Positions 11,001 to 23,034 are shown, counted from the stretch's first letter. The stretch is 64,000 nt of DNA from Parelaphostrongylus tenuis (GCA_019055375.1 JAHQIW010005250.1:310001-374000); one strand, 5' to 3'. The notes: generated by a model from the sequence alone, not told the origin. Translations and numbers: made by a program.

Positions 11001-13999
11001 CGGCACAATATCATGCAAAATTTACTGAAAGTGCGGTGGTGTCTTTTTCATCGAAGTTTAGGAGGGTAGAATTGACTCGCATTACCTCAATCGATCACTT
11101 CCGAAGGTATGTTTTCGAAAAAGTGAATGTTGAGTTGACAACAGCGAATAACCAAGAATTATGCAATGCTGACTAGTTTTTCTAAGCACGCCTGTGGATT
11201 ATTGCACAGAATTTCTCCACATGTAGAAGTATTCGACTCATCTTCGCAAATACGGAGCATAAATGATTTGTAACACTCAGTATATTGTATGCATGCAAGC
11301 GATGGACGTAGAGAGGGACACCCTTGGAAAACAGAGGACGACCAGATCTGGTTTACGACGACGCCTACAGCCACTTGCACGTGATCCCTTTGGAGTTATT
11401 CTGGGTTCCTGGAACATAAGGGAAGCAAATGGAATCGCCTTGATGTCAATCAACTAAGAAAACACATAGAATACACAAAATGAGTCGCATGTGCAGCGGC
11501 AGAGGTTGTAACGACAAACAATGTTCATAGTATGGACAAATCGATATATAACAACCAAGAATTCATGGAACGATAGAATGAAATGCCGCTTTTTGTTTCT
11601 ACACGAATCCCAACTCAAGTAGTACATTTATAATTTGAATGATTAAATGTTGTCGATGAACTTAAATTGCATTCAGTGTATATGGTCATTATTGAATAAC
11701 TATTCATTGTTTTTTGATATTTAATAGTTGTGATGATTTTTTGGTACTGTATATAATGAAAATTATTCAACCTCGAAGATTTATATCGTAATGTCCTTTG
11801 TACAACTTCTTACATTTGATTGAATTCCAAAATCACTATGATTACGTGGTAAGCTGAAGCTTTGTTCCACACATAAGAGCTATACATCATTCAAAAGCAC
11901 AAGACATGGAAAAAAAGCCTAATCAAACAATGAAGCTCATGCACCTCTGCGCAATTTACGCTGCGCGCATCGATTTGTATAGCCGTCCCGTAGGGGTTAA
12001 CCGTTTCGGGGCGGCAATAGTTCAGTCTCAAAGGTGCAATGCGACGAGCGATTTTCGTTGATTTGATTTTATTCATTGGTTTTCTTCATTGTTATAAAAA
12101 CAAAGCTGAAGGTTTTCGTATTACTCTGAGACTTCATGATTTCCTCTGTATTGTTATAAACTTTTGTGCATATTTAGCTCTCGTATACATGGAAAACGCC
12201 GATTGTGCGCGATCTTCTTTTCGCTCTTAAAGCATTGTTCTGTATAATTCCATAAACATTCTACAAAAACTTTTCTGAAGTCCAACGGAAAGCCATCTAC
12301 AGCTCTTGTCGAGCAAATAATTCATAATGGGTGTGAAACATGACATTATCTTCGCCGCTACAACGCAATAAAAAATGGTTTTCACTAAGCGAACACATTA
12401 TATGAATTGCAGAAAATTAGTTTTTCTAATGAATACTAAAAGTCTGAGTAATAATTATCTTTGGCGAGCAAATTTTACAAAAAAATTGTGTTTTTTTAAT
12501 ATGCACTGTCTTTGAAGGGTAAACATGCAGCTTTTAGCCTTTGATTAACCTTTCCTTTATGTGCCAATCGTGTGGTGAAAAGAATTTATCATCTTCGTGC
12601 ACACGACTTCGTTGGGAACATTGTCGTTGCACACGACTTGTTATGCTTTTCTTGGACGACGACAGCACTTCGTTTCCAGTTCATGGCTGAACAGATCTTC
12701 ACACGTAAAAAAAACGGTGATCAGATCTTGCACAGAATCCAAGTACCATGAGGATGTCCAGGTCGTCCGGGAGAATGTCATCGATCTAGCATGAGCTGTG
12801 AATTTGGGAGGTTTTCATCTGTCCATTGGTGATTCTCTCTCTTCTCCAATATTTTATTTCCATAGACGAATTGCGTTGAGGCAGGGGCCTCACAAGACCG
12901 ATTGCATCTCATTTTAATTTCCATGTATGAATTGTTCTAGTCTGTAATTACCTCGATGGCACTTATGTTTTGATGTTCAATTCTCTAAAAATGATTTGCA
13001 GAAACGCTTTTTATTGCTGATCGCTTTATCGAATTCGCATTCAGTCCGTTCTCCTTAGCTGTACATTTTGGTCATAGCATTTTATGATTGTGGCATTCTT
13101 TTGATGCAAATATCGGGACAGAAGGTGGCCAGAAGTTGACAGAGGATATCGTTCAAAAGGGTGTCGAGAAGTAAGTCGGCTTGCAACAACTCGAGCACCT
13201 CAGACGTAACGTAGTGGAATGTTTTCATCACCAATGACAAGGATTGTGCCGTTTAATTGAAGTGTATTTGTTTATTCTGCTCTTCGTCTCTGGTAGGGCG
13301 ATTATATAGGATTAAATGCAAAGACTTTCTGAAAAAATGGGCTATTCTAGTATAACATGTGCTAAGCAAAATACAATGTCCGTGATCTGATGTGGGAGCG
13401 CTCGTTTTGTCTGTTTTGAGTGGCCTGGTGTAAATCGAGATTTCATAACTTTTCACTGCTTATCTAACCGCCTGACGTCTTGGGCGAGAGAACTCAGCGG
13501 CGTACTGATGTAGAAACCGTGCTGGTTCAGCCATAATAGTTTCTTTTATTCTCGATCTCAGCTTAACCGCAACCTTTCTTAGATTGTCACCCATCACGAG
13601 CAGTTGCCTGCCTCATGTAAACCGAAGGAAGAATTATCACCTTGCGATCAGTAGGTATCAGAATGGTGACACAACCTTGTTCTGGCCTATCCTTTTCTGA
13701 GCTTCTGAATGGAAGCGACGAATTCTCTTTCACCTTGAGAACACGTAATGCGGTGCGCCCCTTTCACTCTCCCGACAGCTGTGCATTAAAGCTCGGCACC
13801 TAGGAAAATGTTCCGGCCACGATGAGACGGTAACTTTACAGGAAGTTTCATGAGGATATACTTCATTGAAGCTTTACTCAGACTTTTCATGCTATCAAAA
13901 TATTTTTCATGTCTTATATCACTTACTTGAGCGTCATTTTTACAAGCAATCATTACTCTTTCTCTTTAGTGACACTCTTGATTCATTAAAAGCTTTCAT
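11001..13999. other. No gene seen
   Basis: AT-rich intergenic or intronic sequence. The open frame at 11263-11457 (plus) has a somewhat protein-like composition (basic, with SGLRRRL) but no family I know and no splice context that I can support. Confidence 0.45.
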
Positions 14000-14069
14000 A
14001 TTCACCTGATGCTTCATCAGATATTCATTTTTCTATTCACATGATGCTTCATCAGATATTTCTTTTTCT
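14000..14069. repeat. 35-bp tandem duplication
   Basis: Two copies of attcac(c/a)tgatgcttcat followed by cagatatt and a T-rich end, with a period of 35 bp. Confidence 0.9.
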
Positions 14070-14389
14070 ACGATAATGTGACTATTAAATATTTTTCATT
14101 CTTTCCTATTGCGATTGCGTTGAAGATGGCTGAGGCGTATCTTGGCAGGATATAACACGTAATTAGTTTATTAAGCTTGCCCCACGAAGCTCTTAAATTA
14201 GGCTTTTTTTTCTCTGCTTCAAAAAATGTCTTTCAGTAGTGACCAAAAATTTACCTATCCGAGTTACCTAGATACTGCATTTTGAAAACTGGTTCCACGT
14301 CACAGTACCAACGTTATCTTATACATACGGTAAACAAATCATGCATTCTAGTCCGCCAAAATTTTTGAAGTCTTTTCGAAAATGCTAAG

Positions 14390-14610
14390 TCACAGTGGCT
14401 TACGTACGCTTCAACGGTATCGCCGCTTCACCAGAGCCACACGTCCCGCACTGAAACCTATATCATAGCAGGGATGTGGAGACGTTATTAGTAATAGCAC
14501 GTGATATCGTGTTATCAGTACTTTTTCACTCGATGAATTAAGATTTGTAGTAATTTTGTAGACATCCATCCAATCGACTGTTTTCGAATCTCACTATAGA
14601 CATTCAAATT
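14390..14610 (-). repeat. Family-A hammerhead repeat, copy 1
   Basis: The minus strand aligns over about 220 bp with 23187-23400 (plus). The order of shared blocks is the same: AACAGT, GATGTCTACA, CTGATAACAC, CCCTGC, TCAGTG, GGGAC and then the hammerhead. No coding potential. Confidence 0.65.
14395..14440 (-). ncRNA. Hammerhead ribozyme motif, family A, best copy
   Basis: Reading the minus strand 14440 to 14395: stem I strand GUGGCU, core CUGGUGA, stem II AGCGG/CCGUU around CGAUA (5 pairs, one G-U). Next come GAAG, stem III CG-UA-CG plus the closing G-U, A at the cleavage position, and AGCCAC. The two stem I strands pair perfectly over 6 bp. There are two deviations from the consensus: A6 is G (CUGGUGA) and A15.1 is G (GAAG). 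The first should abolish cleavage in this copy. The fold itself is unmistakable. Confidence 0.8.
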
Positions 14611-16625
14611 TTGCAATTCAGGTCCTTGGAATCAATAAGATTTGTTCTTGGGATTTTACCTTCTATAAAAGTTATGACGCATAGTTTATGTGTTGATTTA
14701 TGCATCTGTTTCGCATTTTGTCTAATTTTGGCACAAATATCAGCTGCTGACCTTCCTTTTGAGCAAATGTGCCAGTTTCGTTGCTTATTAAAAAATCGCA
14801 TCCTCTGGTCGCTACAGTCGGCTGACTTGGGCTAGTTATGCTTTTTGATTGTCTGTTGAAATTTTTTCAGTACGGAAAAAGTGCATGACCTTCAACTTTC
14901 TTCTCATTCAAAACGTTGAGTCTTCGTATCACAATGCAGACATACTCATGCTTTGTTATCAATTCATGTACTCATATTTTGTCAAAAAGTTCACTTTCTA
15001 GTGTTCAAAATGCGTGGACCAGATTAATGTTTGAACCAACATTGAATCACAACTTTCACCTCTATTCACTGCTTAATTTTTATGTCTGCAAGAATGCTGA
15101 TATAGGAGCAAACTTGGAGCCTGAGGTGGCTTCGAACAGGTAAAAACTCTTTTCAGCGAGCTAGTTCTTTGATGGAAAATTTAGCAAGCCTCACAGGGTA
15201 ATTGCAGATTCGAAGCCAACTCATATTTTCAAGTTTTGCTCGTATCTTAGCACTCCTGCGACTACATTTCTTAACAGGTTTCTGAGAAACGCAAAATGCG
15301 TTAGATGTACCTGAGTATTTAGTATGCAATTTATCTATGTTTTCACATAACTAAAAACAGAGGAGCACGCGCAAAGTTCTCGCTTTGAGAACATGCGATA
15401 GTACTTCATGGAGTTCTGTTTTGCTTCGTACCTTTCCCTATCTCTTCCAAACTTTCAGTCTTCATTGTACTAAGAAAAAACTATCTCGCATTGTTAATTT
15501 TTCATTATGACAATGAGAGGAAAATAGTAAAATTATTCGGCAAAATAAGCATCAATGTGAGCGATGACATGTGCTGGAAAAGAAGTTGATTTTGTTGCCG
15601 AGTTTGTCATTCCACATTAATCAAAGAAATGGAGAAAATTAAAGAGTTTCTGTTAGATAGTATGCCTCACTCCCACTCGTCACAATGTTTTCTTTGCTCA
15701 ACATAAAACTGGAAGAGTTGCACTCATCAAAAGCCTAATTCCGGTAAGACGTTCGGAAGACAATGGCGAAGAAACGTTAGTCAGAACAAAGATTTGAAAT
15801 AGCTGTGTGTGAGCTCACCAATAAACAACGATATTAACTTTTTCCGCTGAAGTGAAAGAAACTGTGAAAAATTAGGTTTTTGTCAAGTGGTGGAATGTAT
15901 TATCGTTATGAGTCGAGGACAAGCTGCTCAAATGACTATGCTCATGTTCAAGTAATCATAAGTTCATTGTCCTCTATAACATCTATTTGTCATGACTGAC
16001 ATAGATAAGCGTGAATTTCTTCGCTACTTAATGTTTCCAAGATTAGAAGAGACTCATAAATCTAAAAACCATGGCAAAATAACCTTTTGTCATTTGATTG
16101 ACAATGGCGGCAATTGCACCTCTAGGCACTCGTCGACAGTTGTAACTCTCCGTGCATATTTCTGTCGCCACGGACAAGATATTGCACTCTAATATCCTGT
16201 CATCATCCACTCATGCACTCATTCACTTCCCATCCAATCGCATACAGCCATCAAACACGTGATATCTGTTCTTATTATTATTTTAGAAAAGCGTTTGATA
16301 GGGTGGGAAATGATGAAACAGTCAGTGTGCTCTATGTGATTGGAGATGTCTCACTGTGCTCTATGTGGGGAAAAAAATCGCACTTTACTAGCGGCATTAG
16401 CGCAAATTACAATCCCTTAGTGATGCGTTCCAAATGTGCATCTCAAGCTGTACTGTAGTTCCACACAAGGAAAAACTGGAAGGTTTCGATTTACTTCTTG
16501 ACATCAGTGCTTCAATCAAAGCTCTAATAATATGTGTATGTGACAACCCTATAGTGATTTGAGGACCTAATAATGACTTGCATGACATTTGTTACCATTT
16601 CATTGATCGAACATCTTTGTACCTA
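14611..16625. other. No gene seen
   Basis: AT-rich sequence. A short frame near 16290 reads YFRKAFDRV, resembling a reverse-transcriptase motif A, but nothing around it supports an element. Confidence 0.45.
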
Positions 16626-16627
16626 AG

Positions 16628-16735
16628 AAAATTGAGTGATGAGCAGGAATACGACCTTAGATGGGAGTCGAACCAGTATTTCATCCATACCGGGGACGCG
16701 TGCTACCACTACACCACCGAAGAACATTCGCGCCC
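16628..16735 (-). repeat. tRNA-derived SINE family 2, copy 1
   Basis: The minus strand reads GGTGTAGTGGTAGCACG (A-box-like), CCCCGGTATGGATGAAAT, then GGTTCGACTCCCATC (B-box-like) and a tail with GCTCATCACTCAATT. The same order occurs at 42.3, 53.9 and 54.2 kb. There is no partner strand for an acceptor stem, so it is not a working tRNA. Confidence 0.7.
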
Positions 16736-16739
16736 CACT

Positions 16740-17105
16740 CATTGTTCATCATTTTTATGCTCATTTTTCGCAGTGCCACGTTTCAACGTTCTCGAATTCT
16801 AATATTAGCATTGGATGCCAAAGATGAATCACTCTACGTTCAGCGATAATATGAGATCACTTGATATTGCATTCCTGAGTGATTGATTGTTGAGTTCATA
16901 GCTTTGTAACATCTTTGTTCTAGGTTGTACAAAAGACATCGAAATTTGATGAAATGCGCTAGTCGAAAACAATGCAGGAAGGACCTTATTGGTATATTTT
17001 TTATCAAGTCAGGAGACCGACTCTCACTTAACCTTGGCATGAAAAATGAAAATTATTACGAACCGTTTTTTTGAAGCTTAGGCGAGGTTGATATCTCTTC
17101 CACAT
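16740..17105. other. No gene seen
   Basis: About 16740-16800 carries a short segment (TTTTCGCAGTGCCA) also found beside SINE family 2 at 53.87 and 54.16 kb. Otherwise featureless. Confidence 0.4.
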
Positions 17106-17112
17106 ATACGAT

Positions 17113-17148
17113 GGCTGACGTTTTGACGACTTTGCCTCCATTGGAGCC
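17113..17148 (-). ncRNA. Family-B hammerhead-like motif in PLE A tail
   Basis: A 36-nt motif: GGCU, a seven-base core (CCAAUGG, decayed from CUGAAGA), AGGC..GUC in place of stem II, AAAA, CGUC, AGCC. Stem I (GGCU/AGCC) pairs. The core is dead, but the size and flanks match the better copy at 39062-39097. Confidence 0.5.
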
Positions 17149-17235
17149 TGAAAAAGCTATATTAAACCAAATCTCGTAATTTCGTTGGAGAATTTTGAAT
17201 TGAATCCTGGACTAGTCCAATACAACGTACTTCCT

Positions 17236-17271
17236 GGCTATAAAGAAGCGGAAGTCGCCGACACGTCAGCC
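17236..17271 (+). ncRNA. Family-B hammerhead-like motif, inverted partner
   Basis: Plus strand, also 36 nt: GGCU, AUAAAGA (decayed CUGAAGA), AGCGGAAGUCGCC, GACA, CGUC, AGCC followed by AUC. It is the inverted counterpart of 17113-17148, 87 bp away, so the PLE A tail ends in an inverted pair of ribozyme motifs. Confidence 0.5.
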
Positions 17272-17599
17272 ATCGAATTGCTATCACTACCACTGCTACT
17301 AGTGCTACTATTACCAACCTCGCGTCGGCTAATCAAGTTAAAGTTCTGAATGTTTAGCTAATATTTCCTATGTCCAGTGACAGCGTAATGCAGAAATCAG
17401 TTAGAGTGTTTGTTATTTGAAACCCACGGTTTAACTTGCTGTATAAGTTGAGTCACCGACACGTCACATACCATAGATAATGAACTGCATTCAAGCTTAA
17501 GAAAAAAATGTTCAACAAACTACCACATCATCTCCAACGTCCAAAAACAGCCCTTCCATTCATTCCTGTACTCTTAAATTTTATCTATAAGCCTTTAGA

Positions 17600-17800
17600 G
17601 CCTTCAGCCTTGGCGTTTCTAACTCCTACAAGATTTCTCTTACCACCTCGAAGTTATTACTGTTTTGCCCTTAAGTTTCTTGTGCGCTTAGAAAGAGTCT
17701 GACTTTCCAACTCTCATGTAGGTGTTCACATTCGCGATTACAAAGTGATCTATTTGTTCAATCCACTTAATCATCATTGCATGTCTTGCAGAAGATCGTT
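17600..17800 (-). pseudogene. PLE GIY-YIG endonuclease remnant
   Basis: Minus-strand translation gives IFCKTCND, then REC.EHLHE, and then NNFEVVREIL, in shifting frames. These match the CxxC block, the R(I/V)xEHL helix and the region near the end of the better endonucleases at 22.6-23.0 and 39.3-39.75 kb. Its position 3' of the reverse transcriptase fits one decayed element. Confidence 0.6.
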
Positions 17801-18059
17801 TGTGATGTACTTAAACTCATGCAGCTTCCGTAACAACTACTAAGACACCACGCGGTCGTCAGTTTTACATGGATCACGTTTTTGCATACGGTCTTATAGG
17901 CGGTTTCAAACCAATTACAGACGTAATGTGCTGTAGAACTTCTATAATTCTTGCAGAATTTTTCAGGCCGCTTTTTGACTTATTTTGATAGCAAAACTTA
18001 TTTCGTCATTTATTAGGGTATTCTATAAGTACCTATATGGGACTGACATACTATTGTCT

Positions 18060-19180
18060 TCGCTATGGTGCTCTATCTCTCGCTTTCAACCTCATTTCAA
18101 AGGATCTTTCGTGGCTTACCAGGACAGCTACTTGTCGTGTCAAGTGCAGAGACTCCGTCCGTGCAAACACTTGTAGCTGTTTGGTACATTTTTCAAAAAA
18201 GTACTTTCTGTGTGATGGATGAGAAACGAGGTGGTCCGCAGGCATGTTTTTTGAGCTTGGCTTTCAATAACATATCATAGCTGAGGCACTACCAGGGAGC
18301 TGTATATGAACATTTAAAAATGGGGGCGAGTTCTCTCCAGGCCCTTCTCGAGTGGACTCGATATGTTTTTTCAACAGTTTAAAACATTTGCCCATCTGCT
18401 CCCTCGTAGAGCAGGTAGCAAAACCATCAACTATGTATCGACAATACAGTGATGCGCGACGGCTAAAAAGCGAGGCTTCCACTTTAGACATGAAGGCAAT
18501 GGCAAGGTTTGATGTTAATGGCTAATCCACTTCCAACCTTCTGATTTACATATTAAATTTGACGGAACACTTATGAATAAAATGCTAAGACACTTCTTTG
18601 CGAGGATAGTGAGTTGCTGGATCGATAAGCCCCATAGATATACTTCCTCTTTATTTCTGTCAGCAGGTGGTTAATGGTTTGTACTTTGCAGTCATTCGAA
18701 AAGTATGTGTATAGCGCGGTAACATCGAATGACCCCATTATATACGTGCGGTTTAGCTGTGCACAATATAGACGATCTAATAAAATTTTAGTGGTGAAAA
18801 AACGTGGTAGTCTAATCTTTAGCAATCTTAACAGAATAAGACCTGTAAACCATGCTATCCTATCCGTCGAACCGCCTACACGGCTGATAATCGGTCTTGC
18901 TTTGCATATTAGAAAATCGATAAACGTTAGACCATAATAAGAGGCAACTTAGTGTGTTTAGGATGTGATAAGCTTTAAAATCATTTTTAAGTTGACGGAT
19001 AAGTGCGTGTTGTGAGCAGGCTTCCTTTGTAGGTTTGACCAATTCTTTTTTCGATTTGCGCCACTGCTCTTTATATTCCATCTCAAAATGATGGCTGATA
19101 AAGAGAAGGATTTTGAAGACTTGTTGCGCTATGTCAACAGTCAACATCCGCTTTACGGTAAAGCACTGCAAAATCTCCAC
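18060..19180 (-). pseudogene. PLE reverse transcriptase, inactivated
   Basis: PLE reverse transcriptases copy the element's RNA. The fragments, in order, are PIISRVGGSTDRIAW (about 18900-18850, out of frame with its neighbours), SFDVTALYTYFSND (motif A, about 18745-18700) and, after a small deletion, AFMSKVEAS (18500-18475). Then come LYCRYIVDGF (catalytic box, near 18430) and PFLNVHIQL (near 18330). Next is HPSHRK with TATSVCTDGVS in another frame (18.22-18.14 kb). The normal catalytic box has YIDD; here the first aspartate is V, so even the intact parts could not polymerise. At least three frameshifts are visible. Confidence 0.85.
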
Positions 19181-19690
19181 CCGTGCTGTTATAGATATCT
19201 AAATGGTTTTCTGATTTTATCAGTTTTCGACTCCGACTCATACCTTGCTTTTGTCCTCAAGTAAAACTCGAGCGGCTTTGTCGTTGGTAGAATGTGAGTA
19301 CAGGGGTATTTCGTCCAAAATAGACAAAAAATAAAGTTCACTCCGCCATCAGGTTACGATCCATGAGAAATGCTTGTGGGAAAGGAGGTGGAGTAACATC
19401 ACACCTTGCTGTTGCAAATCTATCTCAATGCCTTTTGCATAAGTAAAAGTTTGGAATAATGAGTAGAAGAAAGTGTATAAACATAACAAGTGATAAAACA
19501 TCTCTGAAATTTGATTCAAAGTTCGAGTAAGGTTCATTATTTTCACCGGTGACTCTTCCCATTCAAGTAGTGAAACGGTGGGATCCATGCAGTAGGTATA
19601 CATTCGATCTATGATCATATCAGATTTCCAGTCGTTTTAGATAATTTAGACAGAAGGATTAGATATATATGGTATGATCTAATGAGTCTA

Positions 19691-19724
19691 GATCCTGAGA
19701 AAGGCGAAGTCGCCGAGAGTCGCC
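19691..19724 (+). ncRNA. Family-B hammerhead-like motif, degenerate
   Basis: Plus strand: GAUC, CUGAGAA, AGGCGAAGUCGCC (stem II GGCGA/UCGCC pairs perfectly), GAGA, then GUCGCC. G8 and A14 are changed and stem III is shortened. The upstream bases (gatatatatggtatgatc) resemble those upstream of the motif at 22344-22379. Confidence 0.45.
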
Positions 19725-19729
19725 ATCGA

Positions 19730-22343
19730 CTCTGCAGGAGATATATCAACTTTGGAAAAGCCTATATGAAGGGGCAATTGAGGGTATTTCAGAAAGGGAA
19801 GTTTTTCTAACCTTGCAAATGTCGACGACTGTCTGTGAGACGGAGTCACTCTAAAAATGGCATTGTTCAATTCTTCACTTGATCAACTGTAGCATTTGAT
19901 ATTGGAATATTATTATCTTCATTTGGCAAACAAAATGGTGTGACACATTGTCTCTCACATTCTCATCGATGTTGATTGTTCTCAAAGATTACTGCAAATC
20001 TTGGACGCTTATGATGCGAATATCAGTTCGGTACTACAATCAATTTCAATGTCTGTTACTTGAGCTCTGAGTTATGCTGGGAAGATCGTTCCCTCAGTTT
20101 TTCTGTTTTTCTTCTTTTTTTACCGTTAGTCAAATTAATTTTTGAATACAACTTCGAATTTAAAAAACATGATTTCACCATAATGACAGCCAACTCAAAA
20201 ATTGTGTTGACGCAAAAAAGAGATTGAACTGGCGACCACTTTGCCGACAATCAATCTTAGCACTTGGTATATTCGAAGTTTTTTCTACAAATTTCCTCTT
20301 CTTTTTTGTTCACGAACACCTATTGGTAAAATTGCTTTGCCCTCAAAGCAATTTGCCCTGTACCAGAATACACGCCTTTATTCACCTGATTTCATTTCGA
20401 TGCGTCCAAAAAAAGATTTTTACAGTTATATTCCCTCTTAAAAATTTTCTTGAACGACTGAATTCACATCATATGCCCACATGACGTTAGTGCTACAATT
20501 GAAAATTGTAGGGTAGTATATCAAGCAAGGGAGCGCAGTGTACTAATAAATCATGTTTACTACATTCGTGTTCTCTAAAATATACTTTCTGTTAACCTCG
20601 GCATAACTTATCAAGTCTCTTTTACTTTTAGGCAAAGGCAAATCGTCAACAGTAACATCTGTTCAATACAATACCGAGTTTTTTGGATATGAATCCTTTC
20701 TCACTTTATGAGTCTTTCAGGTAATAGAGAACCGTCATAACCGTCAACCGTCTTAAATGAGTGAAAAATGTGCCTAACTTAGAAATCAAAAAATAATAAA
20801 ATTTACTTCAAAGTTATTTGAGTGAAAAAGTACATGATTTTTATCTGGAAGAAATGTAAGGGAGATGACTTCGTTGCTGAGCATTTACGTCCACCTACCC
20901 AGTAACGATTGCATCACCAAATTGCATCATCATAGGGCAGGTAAAAAGGACGTATCGATACACTACCTCCTTTTTCACCTTTCACACTCAAAAATGGCGT
21001 TTATGGGAAATATATCTCGAAGAGTCACCAATGTATGTAGATTATGAGAGCAGACGGAGGAATCCGTGAACTGCGCGCGGTGAATAGCCATTTCTGATTG
21101 TCACGAAGCGTTAGCACCACGCATAGAGTCTTGGCATAAAATCGGAATCTACAAATTATAAGTCTCACTGAAATATGGTCTTAGTTATCCTGTCCCTAGC
21201 CTCCAGCTAAGGTGATTCTTTCTAATCAGAGTCAAGAACATTTTTCACCATTCACCCATTCTCCGACAATGGCAGGATGACTTTTAAGGAGCAAAATGAT
21301 GAGTATTTAGAAGGTGCTTATTATGTAAATGAAATCAATGGTTTTTTTCTACAGAGGTCATGAAAGTGTTTGACTAAATAGACTGCATGTTACTTACCCT
21401 TTCTAACTCTGATGAAGACGAGACCGCTAAAATTTCAGTTAGCATCACACTGGATAAATCCTAGTAATAAGAATCTCGAGTTTCCTGCTGAGTAAAACAA
21501 TAAAAATCGTGGCCGATGGATTCGTATGTGATTTTTATACTCTCCAAATAGTAATGACTTCAAATTCAAACCGATCTGTTTCACCAAATAATGTAAGTTA
21601 TTCAATGAATGCAAAATAAATATAATTCTCCAAAACCTTGTCAGTCATATATCAGATTTTCATACTACTAAGATGAAATTCTGATTTTTTGAGCCTACAA
21701 AGCACACTTTTTCAAGTGTTTCTCCTTACATCAAGATCCGATTTTTGAAGAATCGATATAATGACCAAAGAAATTTGTTCAGAAGAGCATATTAGCATTT
21801 TCTAACAATTCATTGGCTTTTGCAGCTACCATTCTTATTCTGAGGGATTGAAAAACTCATGTTATGTACTCAATTTTCCCGGTTTTCTGAATTTAAGTAG
21901 GTGCAGAGTTAAGGAAATATTTTACAAATTGTACATTAAGACGTTAATGCACAATCTTATGTCAACGTAAAACTCTCATCTACGTAACCACTCGAATGAT
22001 CAAGAATTCATTCATAGTTGTCCACCATCAGCTTGCGCATAATTGTGCTAAGAGATGAGATCTGAAAGGTGGTGTGCTGTAATGATCGTCCAAACCACAG
22101 CACGTACATTATAGTGCCCGCAAATACGGTACTTATAACCTTTCAAAACCATTTTTGAAAATCTATACACCTTTTAAAGCTCTTTTCCAACTTTGTAAGC
22201 CGAACAATTGAGCAAAAGCTCGAAAGTCCGTCCATCTGTAAACCTCGGCATGACTAAAAAGAGTAAAGTTTCTTACAACTTTACACTTCCTTTTTCTTCA
22301 TTTGAGACTCGCACGAGTTGGCTTTCTTTCCTCAAAATTTGAT
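19730..22343. other. No gene seen apart from one hammerhead-like motif
   Basis: AT-rich sequence with no frame or repeat I can assign, except the motif at 21403-21442. Confidence 0.45.
21403..21442 (+). ncRNA. Hammerhead-like motif lacking stem III
   Basis: CUAACU (21403-21408) pairs perfectly with AGUUAG (21437-21442) as stem I, and CUGAUGA (21409-21415) is an intact core. Stem II (AGACG/CCGCU) has two mismatches. GAAA is AAAA, and only UUUC lies between it and stem I, so stem III is gone. It resembles PLE 3'-tail motifs in which the loop has decayed. Confidence 0.4.
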
Positions 22344-22379
22344 GGCTAACGTTTCGGCGGCAACGCCTTGGTCAGAGCC
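22344..22379 (-). ncRNA. Family-B hammerhead-like motif in PLE B tail
   Basis: Reading minus: GGCU, CUGACCA (CUGANGA with G8 changed to C), AGGCGUUGCCGCC, GAAA, CGUU, AGCC. Stem I pairs over 4 bp. The stem III segment ACGU is self-complementary. The length of 36 nt equals that of the other family-B copies. Confidence 0.6.
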
Positions 22380-22567
22380 TAGATGTACATATCATACCAT
22401 ATCAGATTACTGGGTTAATATTTTTTGTATGCATCAAGGATCCAGGAAAAAGAAATCAGCAGCCTAGTCATTCTGAAAACCTCACCTTATTTGTAGTTAC
22501 TTATAGTTATATGAGAGAGATCATCGGTCTTGTGTGAGACATTTTTGAAAAATGAGCCATACTCGGA

Positions 22568-23034
22568 TTAGAAGATGAATCTGAGATAAGCTGTCATGTC
22601 ACCTGTTACGTTCAGGCATTCTCTGCTCCTATTCATCTTTGGTTTTTCGCGGTTCATCCGAAAGCTTCAAGAATTTTTTGTGCTGATATTTTTGATTCAT
22701 GTTTCAGGATTCTTAGTACCACATCAAGGTCCGTATCGCTATGCTTTTCTACTCTGTGCGCCCCTAAAGGTCTAGTTGTTTGGCTGTTAGCCTTCCCATC
22801 TAAGTGTTCTTCGACGCGGATCCAAAACGCTCTTCCTGTCTCACCAATATATTCTTCATCGCATGTCGTGCAAGAGATCTGGTGTATTGTACTCGAACTC
22901 ATATAATCTTCTTCTTTACCATTAGGGTTTACGTACAATTGAACGACAATCTCAGGAAACCATTTTGCTTGTTGCAGATGATAATTGACTACTAAGCCGA
23001 CACTGATTTCGATTCGACATTGTGATTGGGCCAT
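22568..23034 (-). pseudogene. GIY-YIG endonuclease of PLE B (one frameshift)
   Basis: The GIY-YIG domain nicks the target DNA during PLE insertion. The frame opens with ATG at 23034 and reads on to ISCTTCDEEYIGETGRAFW, with the YIG motif and conserved R in place, then RVEEHLDGK, PLGAHRVEKHSD and SAQKILEAF. At about 22655 one base is missing. In the next frame the usual ending resumes: PKMNRSRECLNVTGDMTAY, then LRFIF and a stop at 22568-22570. The remainder looks well preserved, so the frameshift is the main damage. Confidence 0.85.

Larger units (their letters stand above)
17113..19330 (-). mobile_element. Penelope-like element A, decayed
   Basis: On the minus strand, in order: reverse transcriptase remnants (19.18-18.06 kb), GIY-YIG endonuclease remnants (about 17.80-17.60 kb) and a family-B hammerhead motif (17148-17113). 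This is the expected RT-then-EN order of a PLE, followed by a 3' tail. The protein is broken by several frameshifts and at least one deletion. Confidence 0.8.
22344..23034 (-). mobile_element. Penelope-like element B, 3' end
   Basis: The endonuclease end (23034-22568) is followed on the same strand by about 190 bp of non-coding sequence and then a 36-nt family-B hammerhead motif (22379-22344). No reverse transcriptase is found upstream, so the copy is 5'-truncated. Confidence 0.8.

Noticed and set aside
16285..16320. YFRKAFDRV, like reverse-transcriptase motif A
   Set aside because: Only about ten residues match, with no neighbouring motif in any frame over several hundred bases.
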